Under the pieces are notes generated by a model. That model had not been told where the DNA came from. It made no database searches and saw only the letters and a list, made by a program, of their open reading frames with translations. This document shows positions 1 through 7,063 of a DNA stretch of 24,250 bases, piece by piece. A program made the translations under genes and the position numbers. The stretch's first letter is position 1, and every line of letters starts with the position of its first letter. The stretch is from NCBI GenBank assembly GCA_964569055.1, contig CAZMSZ010000075.1, positions 1 to 24,250 on the forward strand, given 5' to 3'. This stretch comes from JAWLGW01 sp964569055. GTDB lineage: Bacteria; Planctomycetota; J058.

Positions 1-353
1 TGCGCCCCGCGGAGGCCCTGGCGCTGGTCGGGCTGGAGCAGCGGGTCGATCACTTCCCCGCCCAGCTGTCGGGCGGCGAGCAGCAGCGGGTCGCGATCGC
101 GCGGGCGATCGCCAAGCGCCCGAGCGTGCTCCTGTGCGACGAGCCGACCGGGGCGCTCGACTCGGCCACCGGGGTCCGCGTGCTCGAGGTGATCGAGCGG
201 ATCAACGCCGAGCTCGGGACCACCACCGCGGTGATCACCCACAACGCGGTGATCGCCGAGATGGCCGACCGGGTGATCCACGTCAGCGACGGGCGGGTCG
301 CGGCGGTGGAGCGCAACGCGACGAGGCGCCCCGCGCGGGAGCTGAGCTGGTGA
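1..353 (+). CDS. ABC transporter ATP-binding protein, C-terminal part (MacB/LolD-like)
   Basis: The window opens inside this gene, so the Walker A region is missing. The visible reading frame (codons from base 3) has the ABC signature LSGGEQQ at about 66-86, then the Walker B segment VLLCDEP, the D-loop GALDS, and an H-loop ITHN near 234-245. The combination LSGGEQQRVAIARAI with DEPTGALD is typical of the MacB/LolD/FtsE branch, whose ATPases pair with FtsX-type permeases. The protein would hydrolyse ATP on the cytoplasmic face to drive the permease that follows. The stop TGA (351-353) overlaps the permease ATG (353-355) in a TGATG junction, so the two subunits are translationally coupled. The substrate cannot be read from this part. 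Confidence 0.93.
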   Translation, partial: RPAEALALVGLEQRVDHFPAQLSGGEQQRVAIARAIAKRPSVLLCDEPTGALDSATGVRVLEVIERINAELGTTTAVITHNAVIAEMADRVIHVSDGRVAAVERNATRRPARELSW

Positions 354-2716
354 TGCGCGCGCTGCACCGCAAGCTGCTGCGCGACCTGTGGCGCATGCGC
401 GGGCAGGTGCTCGCGATCATGCTGGTGATCGGGAGCGGCGTGGCCACGCTGGTGATGTCGGTCTCCTGCCTGCGCTCGCTGACCCGCACCCGCGACGCGT
501 TCTACGCCGAGCTGCGGTTCGCCGACGTGTTCGCCGCGCTCGAGCGGGCGCCCGAGGCGCTGGCGACGCGCCTGGCCGAGGTCCCGGGCGTGCGGCAGGT
601 GGAGACGCGGGTGCTCGCGCCGGCCACCCTCGAGCTCGAGGGCTACCACGAGCCGATCGTCGCCAACCTGCTCTCGATCCCCGACCTCGGCCAGCCCGAG
701 CTCAACCGGCTCCACCTCGTGGCCGGCCGGACCGTGGCGCCCGGGCGCGCCGACGAGGCGGTCCTCAGCGACGCCTTCGCCGAGCTGCACGGGATCGCCC
801 CGGGCGACCTGCTCGAGGCCACCGTCAACGGGCGGCGCAAGCGGCTGGAGGTGGTCGGGATCGCGCTCGGGGCCGACACCTTGCTGCAGGCCGCCCCCGA
901 CTCGGTGTTCCCCGACTTCGAGCGGTTCGCGCTGCTGTGGCTGCCCCGCACCGCGCTCGAGGCGGCCTACGACATGGAGGGCGCGTTCAACGACGTCTCG
1001 CTGGCGCTCGCGCCCGGGGCCTCGCGCCCCGAGGTGATCGCGCGGATCGACGAGCTGCTCGAGCCGTACGGGGGCCTGGGCGCCTACGGGCGCGAGGACC
1101 AGCGCTCGCACCGCTACCTGTCCGAGGAGTTCAAGCAGCTGGCGCAGATGGCGCGGATCTTCCCCACGATCTTCCTGGGGGTGGCCGCGTTCCTGCTCAA
1201 CGTGGTCACGACCCGCCTGATCCGCACCCAGCGCGAGCAGATCGCGGCGCTCAAGGCGTTCGGCTACCGCGACCTCGAGGTCGGCCTGCACTACCTGCAG
1301 ATGGTGCTGGCGATCGCGCTGGTGGGCGCGGTCCTGGGGATCGGGCTCGGGGGCTGGCTGGGGCGCGGGCTCAGCGACATGTACATGGACTACTACCGCT
1401 TCCCCGAGCTCGCCTACCGCGTCTCGGCGGTGGAGGTCCTGATCGCGTTCGGGGTGAGCCTGGCGGCGGCCGCCACCGGCGCGCTGTTCGCGGTGCGCGG
1501 CGCGGTCCGGCTCCCGCCGGCCGAGGCCATGCGGCCCGAGGCCCCCGCCCGCTACCGCGTGTCGCTGGTGGAGCGGCTCGGGCTGGGGCGCTTGTTGGCG
1601 CAGCCCGCCCGGATGGTGGTGCGCAACCTCGAGCGCACCCCGCTCAAGACGGCGCTGACGGTGGTCGGGATCGCGTTCGCCTGCGCGGTCCTGATCGTGG
1701 GCGCCTTCTTCAGCGACACGGTCGACTACGTGATCGACGTGCAGTACGGCGTCGCCCAGCGCGAGGACCTGGCGGTCACGTTCGTGCAGCCCACCTCGCG
1801 CCGGGCGCTGTTCGAGCTGGCGTCGCTGCCGGGGGTCGACCACGTGGAGGGGTTCCGGGCGGTGCCCGTCCGGCTGCGCAACGGCTCGCGCAGCTACCGG
1901 ACCACGCTGCAGGGCCTCGAGCAGACCGCCACCCTGCACCGCCTGCTCGATCGGCGCGAGCGGCCGCTCGCGATCCCCGACGACGGCGTGCTCCTGACCG
2001 ACTACCTCGCCGCGCGCCTGGGCCTCGAGGTCGGCGATCGGGTGACGGTCGAGGTGCTCGAGGGGAAGCGGCAGGTGGTCGAGGTGCAGGTGGTCCGCAC
2101 CCCGTCCGAGTTCTTCGGGCTCAACGGGACCATGGCCCTCCCCGCCCTCAACCGCCTGCTGGGTGAGGGAAACGCCGTGTCGGGGGCCTACGTGGCGGCC
2201 CAAGACGGCGCGCAGGGCGAGCTGGTGGCGCGGCTCGACGAGCGGCCGCGGGTGGCGGGCGTGGTCTCCTCGCGGGCCATCGTGCGCTCGTTCCGTGACA
2301 CCATGGCGCAGCAAATGCTCACGTTCGCCTTCTTCAACACCCTGCTCGCCTCCACGATCGCCGTGGGCGTGGTCTACAACAGCGCCCGGATCGCGCTGGC
2401 CGAGCGCTCGCGCGAGCTGGGCAGCCTGCGCGTGCTCGGGCTGACGCGCGGCGAGGTGGCCGCGATCCTCCTGGGCGAGCAGGCCGCCCTCACGCTGCTC
2501 GCGCTCCCGGTCGGGTGGGGGCTGGGCTACCTCATGTGCGCGGGCATGGTCGGCGCCTGGCAGAACGACCTGTTCCGGATCCCGCTCGTGATCGACACCT
2601 CCACCTACGCCTTCGCCTCCGCGGTGGTGCTGGTCGCCTCGGCCGCCTCCGCGCTGGTCGTGCGCCGCCAGCTCGATCGGCTCGACCTGATCGAGGTGCT
2701 CAAGACCCGGGAGTAG
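353..2716 (+). CDS. FtsX-family ABC transporter permease, duplicated 8-TM form
   Basis: This 787-residue inner-membrane permease has two FtsX/MacB-type halves. The first has a TM helix near residues 14-37, a periplasmic domain (about 38-260), then three TM helices (about 265-378). The second has a TM near 425-452, another periplasmic domain, and three final helices, ending in LDLIEVLKTRE. The duplicated layout resembles large ABC3-type permeases (YbbP-like) rather than the 4-TM MacB. The ATG at 353 is chosen because it overlaps the ATPase stop; the open frame upstream of it is the out-of-frame ATPase gene. With the ATPase and the HlyD adaptor it forms a three-gene export module resembling DevBCA or MacAB systems. 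Substrates of such systems include lipids, glycolipids, peptides and lipoproteins; nothing here picks one. Confidence 0.93.
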   Translation: MRALHRKLLRDLWRMRGQVLAIMLVIGSGVATLVMSVSCLRSLTRTRDAFYAELRFADVFAALERAPEALATRLAEVPGVRQVETRVLAPATLELEGYHEPIVANLLSIPDLGQPELNRLHLVAGRTVAPGRADEAVLSDAFAELHGIAPGDLLEATVNGRRKRLEVVGIALGADTLLQAAPDSVFPDFERFALLWLPRTALEAAYDMEGAFNDVSLALAPGASRPEVIARIDELLEPYGGLGAYGREDQRSHRYLSEEFKQLAQMARIFPTIFLGVAAFLLNVVTTRLIRTQREQIAALKAFGYRDLEVGLHYLQMVLAIALVGAVLGIGLGGWLGRGLSDMYMDYYRFPELAYRVSAVEVLIAFGVSLAAAATGALFAVRGAVRLPPAEAMRPEAPARYRVSLVERLGLGRLLAQPARMVVRNLERTPLKTALTVVGIAFACAVLIVGAFFSDTVDYVIDVQYGVAQREDLAVTFVQPTSRRALFELASLPGVDHVEGFRAVPVRLRNGSRSYRTTLQGLEQTATLHRLLDRRERPLAIPDDGVLLTDYLAARLGLEVGDRVTVEVLEGKRQVVEVQVVRTPSEFFGLNGTMALPALNRLLGEGNAVSGAYVAAQDGAQGELVARLDERPRVAGVVSSRAIVRSFRDTMAQQMLTFAFFNTLLASTIAVGVVYNSARIALAERSRELGSLRVLGLTRGEVAAILLGEQAALTLLALPVGWGLGYLMCAGMVGAWQNDLFRIPLVIDTSTYAFASAVVLVASAASALVVRRQLDRLDLIEVLKTRE

Positions 2717-2722
2717 GCCTCC

Positions 2723-3922
2723 ATGCGCGCCTGGCTCAAGCGACTCCTGCTGCTCGCCATCGCCGCCGCGGTCGTGGCCGGGGTCGTGCTCGGCCTGATG
2801 CCCGCGCCCCCGCGCGTCGACGTGGCCGCGGTCGCGCGCGGGCCGCTGCAGGTCACCGTGCGCGAGGAGGGGCGGACCCGCGTCAAGGACCGCTACGTGA
2901 TCTCCGCCCCGGCGCCCGGGTTCGCCCACCGGCTCGAGCTCGAGGTCGGCGACCCGGTCGTGGCGGGGCAGGCGGTGGCCCGGCTCGAGCCGCTCCGCTC
3001 CACCGCGCTCGACCCGCGGGCTCGCGCCGAGGCCGAGGCGCGGGTGGCGGCGGCCGAGGCGGCCCTGCAGGCGGCCGAGCAGAACGCCAGCGTGGCGGAG
3101 GCCGAGCAGGCGCTGGCAGGCACCGAGCTCGAGCGGGTGCAGCGGCTGCGTGAGGTCGGCGCCGTCTCGCAGGGGACGCTCGACCAGGCGGCCGCGGAGG
3201 CCCGTCGCGCCGAGGCCGCGCTCCGCTCCGCCCGGTTCGCGGTCGAGGTGGCGCGCTACGAGCTCGAGGCGGCGCGGGCCACGCTGAGCTACTCGGCGCA
3301 GGAGGAGCCGCACCCCGCCGACGCGGTGGTGGACGTGCGCTCCCCCGTGGCGGGCGAGGTGCTGCGCCTGATCCACCAGAGCGAGGGCGTGGTCGCGGCG
3401 GGGCAGCCCTTGATCGAGGTCGGCGACCCGCGCGCGCTCGAGGTGGAGGTCGAGGTGCTCTCGGCGGACGCCGTCCGGATCGCGCCGGGCATGCGGGTGC
3501 TCCTCGAGCGCTGGGGCGGCGAGGCCCCGCTCGAGGCGGCCGTGCGGCGGGTGGAGCCGGTCGGGTTCACGAAGGTCTCGGCGCTCGGGGTCGAGGAGCA
3601 GCGGGTGCTCGTGATCGTCGACCTGGTCTCCCCGCCCGAGCAGTGGAGCCGCCTCGGCGACGGCTACCGGGTCGAGGCGACCTTCGTGCTGTGGGAGGGC
3701 GACGAGGTGCTGCAGGTCCCGAGCAGCGCGCTGTTCCGCGCGGCCGACGGCTGGCGGGTGTTCGCGCTCGGCGAGGGAGGCGAGGTGCGCGCGCGCCCGG
3801 TCGAGCTGGGCCGGCGCAGCGGCCTGGCCGCGCAGGTCACGAGCGGCCTCGCCCCGGGCGAGCGGGTGATCACGCACCCCGACGATCGGATCGAGGACGG
3901 GCTGGAGGTGCGGCCGCGGTAG
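2723..3922 (+). CDS. HlyD-family periplasmic adaptor (membrane fusion protein)
   Basis: This 399-residue protein has an N-terminal membrane anchor (about residues 7-25) and no lipobox cysteine. A first lipoyl/barrel-sandwich half follows (about 45-95), with the HlyD-like stretch VGDPVVAGQAVARLEP. A long Ala/Glu-rich alpha-helical hairpin (about 97-190) comes next, then the second barrel-sandwich half (VRSPVAGEVLRL, GVVAAGQPLIEVGD) and a beta-barrel/membrane-proximal C-terminus ending with LAPGERVITHP. It would bridge the FtsX permease to an outer-membrane channel, which is not encoded in this window. The ATG lies 6 bases after the permease stop, and GGGAG at 2709-2713, overlapping that stop, serves as ribosome binding site. 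No terminator with a T-run is visible in the 88 bases before the next gene. Confidence 0.92.
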   Translation: MRAWLKRLLLLAIAAAVVAGVVLGLMPAPPRVDVAAVARGPLQVTVREEGRTRVKDRYVISAPAPGFAHRLELEVGDPVVAGQAVARLEPLRSTALDPRARAEAEARVAAAEAALQAAEQNASVAEAEQALAGTELERVQRLREVGAVSQGTLDQAAAEARRAEAALRSARFAVEVARYELEAARATLSYSAQEEPHPADAVVDVRSPVAGEVLRLIHQSEGVVAAGQPLIEVGDPRALEVEVEVLSADAVRIAPGMRVLLERWGGEAPLEAAVRRVEPVGFTKVSALGVEEQRVLVIVDLVSPPEQWSRLGDGYRVEATFVLWEGDEVLQVPSSALFRAADGWRVFALGEGGEVRARPVELGRRSGLAAQVTSGLAPGERVITHPDDRIEDGLEVRPR

Positions 3923-4010
3923 GAGGAGCCCCCTCGCCACGCCCGCCCCTCCGCGCTAACGTGAGCAGCAGAACCGAGGGCTCGCCCTCCCAGTCAGACG
4001 AGGTGCACGC

Positions 4011-4805
4011 ATGAACCGCGCTCTGTGGGCCGCCGCCGCCGTGACGGTCGCCCTGGCCACCCCCGCGTTCGCCAGCGGCGACCACGAGGGGAAGATCCCC
4101 TGGGTCAAGGAGCCCGCCACGGGCTTCCAGCAGGCTCAGCTCAGCGGCAAGCCGATCCTGCTGTTCTTCTCCGCCTCCTGGTGAGGCCCCTGCAAGAGCC
4201 TGGCAGGCTCTGCATTCTCGGATGATGGCGTGGTCGAGGCCTCCAAGGGGCTGGTCCCGATCCTGGTCGATTGCAGCAACGGCTGCCCCGAGGACCTCAA
4301 GCAGAAGTACGGGGTCAAGGGCTACCCGACCGTCGTGTTCACCGACCACCAGGGGAAGGTGATCGAGTCGCTCCGCAGCCGCGACACCGCCTCGGTCAAG
4401 TCGCAGATGGAGAAGGTCGCCAAGGAGCACACCGTGCAGGTGTTCCTGGAGTGCTCCATTGAGGAGGCCAAGGCCAAGGCCAAGGAGAAGGGCAAGCTGC
4501 TCGCCGCGGTGTTCATGGCCGAGGGCAAGAAGCACGAGGGCAAGAACGCGCTGCTCAAGGCGGTCCTGCTCCACTCCGAGCTCGAGCAGGTCCGCGAACA
4601 GCTGGTGTGGGTCAAGCGCCCCCTCGAGGACGAGGACGGCCGGGACACGGACGAGGCCAAGACCTACAGGGCGAACAAGTCCGGTACGGTCGTGGTGATC
4701 GACCCCGAGGCCGAGGACGATGGCGCGCTCGACAAGATCAGCGACCCCAAGAAGCTCAAGCGGGAGCTCGAGCGGCTGCTCGAGAAGCGCGCCAAGAAGA
4801 AGTAG
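4011..4805 (+). CDS. Secreted thioredoxin-like selenoprotein with active site W-Sec-G-P-C (TGA 4182-4184 read as Sec)
   Basis: Read through one in-frame TGA, this gene encodes 264 residues. ATG 4011 has GAGG at 4000-4003 seven bases upstream. Residues 1-22 form a signal peptide ending TPAFA. A thioredoxin fold follows: LLFFSASW, then codon 58 = TGA, then GPCK, so Sec58 replaces the first cysteine of WCGPCK and Cys61 is the partner. Downstream are VDCSNGC (Cys88, Cys92), the cis-proline segment KGYPTVVF (Pro106), and a second thioredoxin-like half (about 145-250) without a CxxC, ending in a Lys/Arg-rich tail. The frame stays intact for 206 codons after the TGA and matches thioredoxin family features on both sides. 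It probably acts as a periplasmic thiol reductase or peroxide-handling protein; the substrate is unknown. Alternatives are a TGC-to-TGA mutation or sequencing error. The hairpin at the TGA and the exact placement at a redox cysteine argue for selenocysteine. Confidence 0.87.
4182..4220 (+). promoter_or_regulatory. Predicted bacterial SECIS element for Sec insertion at TGA 4182
   Basis: The mRNA from the UGA onward can fold into a hairpin. UGC (4191-4193) pairs with GCA (4212-4214), A4194 bulges, and AGAGCC (4195-4200) pairs with GGCUCU (4206-4211), closing a 5-base loop UGGCA (4201-4205). UGAG (4182-4185) can also pair with CUCG (4217-4220) across a 5 x 2 internal loop, giving a 39-base element with the UGA at its base. 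The spacing from UGA to the apical loop is 16 bases, and a G is the second loop base. Both fit the published bacterial SECIS pattern (short stem, small loop, G in the first two loop positions). The pairing is worked out by eye; no folding energy was computed. Confidence 0.75.
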
Positions 4806-4826
4806 CGCGCGGGCGGGGGATCACTG

Positions 4827-4868
4827 CGACGCGAGCCGGGCGGGCCTCCGCCCGGCTCGTGTCGTTTT
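4827..4868 (+). terminator. Rho-independent terminator after the selenoprotein gene
   Basis: A near-perfect 17-bp stem starts 21 bases after the stop codon. CGACGC + GAGCCGGGCGG (4827-4843) pairs with CCGCCCGGCTC + GTGTCG (4848-4864) with one G-U pair, around the loop GCCT, and is followed by TTTT (4865-4868). This is the clearest intrinsic terminator in the window. It shows that the transcript really extends to 4805 rather than ending at the internal TGA. Confidence 0.88.
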
Positions 4869-4921
4869 GGGGGCGAGGGCCTCCCGAGGTCGACCGGACC
4901 GCGAAGCAACGAGCGCCAAGA

Positions 4922-5418
4922 GCTGTCGCTGGTGAGCTCAGCGCCTCGGCGTCAGAGCTGGCGCTGGTGAGGTCAGCTCCCTCGCCCCAGGGAGAAAGAG
5001 AAAGGCAGGAAAGCAGGAAGGCGCCCTGGGTATTGCCTCGCTGGGGCTGTCGCTGGTCGCGATCGCCTCGGCACGAGAAGAGAGGGCAGGAAAGCAGGAA
5101 AGACAGGAAAGCAGGAAGGCCCCCCGGGTATTGCCTCGCTGGGGCTGTCGCTGGTCGCGATCGCCTCGGCACGAGAAGAGNNNNNNNNNNNNNNNNNNNN
5201 NNNNNNNNNNNNNNNNNNNNNNNNNNNNNNNNNNNNNNNNNNNNNNNNNNNNNNNNNNNNNNNNNNNNNNNNNNNNNNNNTGCCTCGCTGGGGCTGTCGC
5301 TGGTCGCGATCGCCTCGGCACGAGAAGAGAGGGCAGGAAAGCAGGAAGACAGGAGAGCAGGAAGGCGCCCCGGGGTTCTGCCTCGCTTGGGCTGTCGCTG
5401 GTTGAAGCCTCCCTGCTC
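4922..5418. repeat. 98-bp direct tandem repeat array interrupted by an assembly gap
   Basis: The core GCTGTCGCTGG recurs at 5046 and 5144, then at 5293 and 5391 after the gap, a 98-base period on both sides. A diverged copy starts at 4922 with a 26-base longer spacing. Each unit joins a segment containing GGTCGCGATCGCCTCGGC to a purine-rich segment built of AGGAAAGCAGGAA sub-repeats. The period is not a multiple of 3, so successive copies change reading frame and no conserved peptide results. The array therefore looks non-coding. It fills the space between convergent genes (terminator at 4868, minus-strand stop at 5458). The true copy number is hidden by the gap. The last copy degenerates near 5400. 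CAGGGCGCCCTG at 5446-5457 is a separate perfect palindrome abutting the next gene's stop. Confidence 0.9.
5181..5280. other. Assembly gap (100 N) inside the tandem repeat
   Basis: There are exactly 100 N, a placeholder size, with 98-bp repeat units on both sides. The assembler most likely broke on the repeat, so the real distance and number of units are unknown. Confidence 0.98.
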
Positions 5419-5457
5419 CGGGAGGGGAAAGGACAAGGAGGAGGACAGGGCGCCCTG

Positions 5458-6801
5458 CTACTGGCGCGCGCCGTCGACGTAGAGGTCGGTCGCGCCGGCG
5501 AGCTCGACGATCACGAATTGGTAGGGGGAGGTGATCACCTGGGTGTTGATCGAGCCCGGGGCCGGGGTGGTCCGCGCGACGGTGAGGTGCAGCTCGTCGC
5601 CCACTCGGTCGAGGCGCTCGACGGCGATCGCGTAGCCGCCGGTGGGCTGGCGGCCCATGAACACCGCGACCACGCGCTGGCGGGTGAAGTCGACCGTGGG
5701 CGCGACGGTGCCGGGGGCGCCGCCGGTGTGGTCGCTCCAGAGCGTCTGCCAGGCGGCGTCGTCGGCGGCGACCCGCACGCCCGCCTGGGAGATCCGGCTG
5801 AAGCCGCCGCTGTCGAGCTCGCGGAAGGAGGAGACCGCGCCGCGGACGGCGCGCAGCGCGTCGAGCAGCTCCTGGATCGCGCGGGGCAGGGCGGCGCCCG
5901 CCTGGATCGTGATCGTGGCCTCGCCGTCGCGGTCGATCCAGCGCAGCGAGGTGGTCGGCACGTCGAGGATCAGCATGCCGGGGGGCGGCGTGAACGACTT
6001 GGGCTGGTTGTGGAGGTCGGCCGCCGCGGCGCGCGCGGCGAGGTCGGCCCGCGCGGCGGGGGCGAGGAAGCCGTCGCCCTGGCGGTTCATGTCGGGCTGA
6101 ATGTAGAGCGTGTAGGTGGCGCGGTAGGCGCCGGTCCCGGCGAGGTCGACCACCATGAACCGGTCGTCGAGGCCGGTCAGCCCGCCCGCGACCCGCAGCT
6201 CGAGGGCGGCCGTCTCCTGGAAGGAGGTCACGATCAGCCCGGGGGCGGCGCCGGCGAAGGTGGCGTCGATCCGGCCGGTCACCCGGGCGGGGGTGCCCAC
6301 GGGGAGCGCCTGCAGGGCGGCCGCCAGCGGCCCGAGCGGCTGGTAGGCCTGCGCGCCGTCGAGGCTCTGCAGCGCGCCCGAGGCCTGCACGCGGGCGGTG
6401 AACGCGCGCTCGTCGAGGGTGAAGCTCGAGAGGGTGATCGTCTCGAGGAGCGCCGTCGCGCCCCCGGTGTTGGTCTCGACCGCGCCGCTCACCACGAGCG
6501 TGCGCCCGGGCAGGGCGCCCGCCTGCTCGAGGGCGGCGGCGTCGGTGATCTCGAGCGGCGCGCTCGCGCCGTCGGGCAAGAAGGCCAGCGCGGCGCCGCG
6601 GGCCACGCCCGGCACGCGCACCAGGGCGCCGTGCACGTCGGTCACCTGCGTGGCCGAGGGGCCAGGCGGGAGGTTCGGGGTGGTGGCGCTGGTGGAGGGG
6701 GCCGTGGTGCTGCTCGAGCGTCCCGAGCCCGAGGCGTGGCCGCCGCAGCCGGCGAGCGTCAGCGAGATCAGCGCGAGCGCGAGCGGAGCCCTCGAGATCA
6801 T
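5458..6801 (-). CDS. Lipoprotein with C-terminal PrcB-like domain
   Basis: This 447-residue protein has a lipoprotein signal (lipobox LAGC, lipidated Cys19) and a Ser/Thr/Pro-rich tether (about 20-50). A long middle part of beta-rich character that I do not recognise comes next (about 50-330). The C-terminal domain (about 335-440) resembles the PrcB_C family: AAWQTLWSDHTGG, a hydrophobic VVAVFMGRQPTGGYAIAVERL segment, and a final TSPYQFVIVEL strand. PrcB was named from a spirochaete protease complex; a role in binding or regulating an envelope protease is only inference here. The ATG is supported by AGGAGGG (complement of 6806-6812) five bases upstream. The 3' end faces the repeat array. The neighbouring minus-strand lipoprotein genes lie upstream across 262 non-coding bases. 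Confidence 0.82.
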   Translation of the reverse strand: MISRAPLALALISLTLAGCGGHASGSGRSSSTTAPSTSATTPNLPPGPSATQVTDVHGALVRVPGVARGAALAFLPDGASAPLEITDAAALEQAGALPGRTLVVSGAVETNTGGATALLETITLSSFTLDERAFTARVQASGALQSLDGAQAYQPLGPLAAALQALPVGTPARVTGRIDATFAGAAPGLIVTSFQETAALELRVAGGLTGLDDRFMVVDLAGTGAYRATYTLYIQPDMNRQGDGFLAPAARADLAARAAAADLHNQPKSFTPPPGMLILDVPTTSLRWIDRDGEATITIQAGAALPRAIQELLDALRAVRGAVSSFRELDSGGFSRISQAGVRVAADDAAWQTLWSDHTGGAPGTVAPTVDFTRQRVVAVFMGRQPTGGYAIAVERLDRVGDELHLTVARTTPAPGSINTQVITSPYQFVIVELAGATDLYVDGARQ

Positions 6802-6951
6802 GTGTCCCTCCTGCCGCCCCGCTCTGCGCGAACGAGGGACCGCGCCTAAGTCGAGCTCGCGCCGGGTCTCGAGGTGAATCGCTGCACGATCGTTTCAGCC
6901 ACGGGCGGGCCCGATCTGCGACGGACCCGGCCGGAGGCAGCGGCCCGCGTG

Positions 6952-7034
6952 GTGCCCGTGCCCGTCAAGGCGGTCCGTGGCCCGTTCGTGCACGGGCCAA
7001 GGGAACGGGCACGGGCACGGGCGCGGGCACGAGG
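6952..7034. repeat. GTGCCC/GGGCAC inverted repeat (dispersed family, copy 1)
   Basis: GTGCCCGTGCCCGT (6952-6965) is the exact reverse complement of 7005-7018. Nested inside, TGGCCCGT (6978-6985) pairs with ACGGGCCA (6992-6999) around a 6-base loop. The segment 6991-7034 is, on the opposite strand, identical at 41 of 44 positions to 24100-24143 at the far end of the window. It lies between the stop of the transglutaminase-like gene (7064, minus strand) and the start of the PrcB-like gene (6801). The 262-base intergenic space here holds nothing else I can support. The hairpin could act as a transcription end or mRNA 3' structure, though no T-run follows. Confidence 0.85.
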
Positions 7035-7063
7035 CTGCTCGGGAAATGCGCCCGCGCCAACAG

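Noticed and set aside
50..3940. A 1296-residue open frame on the minus strand opposite the ABC export operon
   Set aside because: It is Arg/His/Gly/Asp-rich with no domain, and it mirrors three well-supported plus-strand genes. Such antisense frames arise in very GC-rich DNA. The same applies to the long antisense frames opposite 7000-9000, 10220-16318 and 19436-24035.
3976..3989. Terminator hairpin (GAGGG CTCG CCCTC) after the HlyD gene
   Set aside because: It has only five base pairs and no T-run, and it sits in the leader of the selenoprotein gene. Too weak to call as a terminator.
4182..4184. TGA as a simple nonsense mutation (pseudogene)
   Set aside because: The stop lies exactly on a redox cysteine, the downstream frame is intact and family-like, and a SECIS-type hairpin follows. 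A random stop would not be expected at this one codon. It remains formally possible without read data.
4230..4805. A stand-alone 191-residue protein starting at GTG 4230
   Set aside because: It would start in the middle of a thioredoxin fold with no ribosome site or signal peptide. The upstream sequence in the same frame gives the signal peptide and active site once TGA 4182 is read through.
4922..5418. CRISPR array
   Set aside because: The units repeat as whole 98-base blocks with no unique spacers, and no cas genes are present.
5408..5425. Terminator for the PrcB-like gene (CCTCCC/GGGAGG hairpin)
   Set aside because: A six-pair stem is possible, but no T-run follows on the minus strand and the area is purine-rich repeat DNA, so chance pairing is likely.
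5032..5450. A repeat protein encoded by the 98-bp array
   Set aside because: The period shifts the frame at each copy, so the peptide alternates between unrelated sequences, and there is no start signal.
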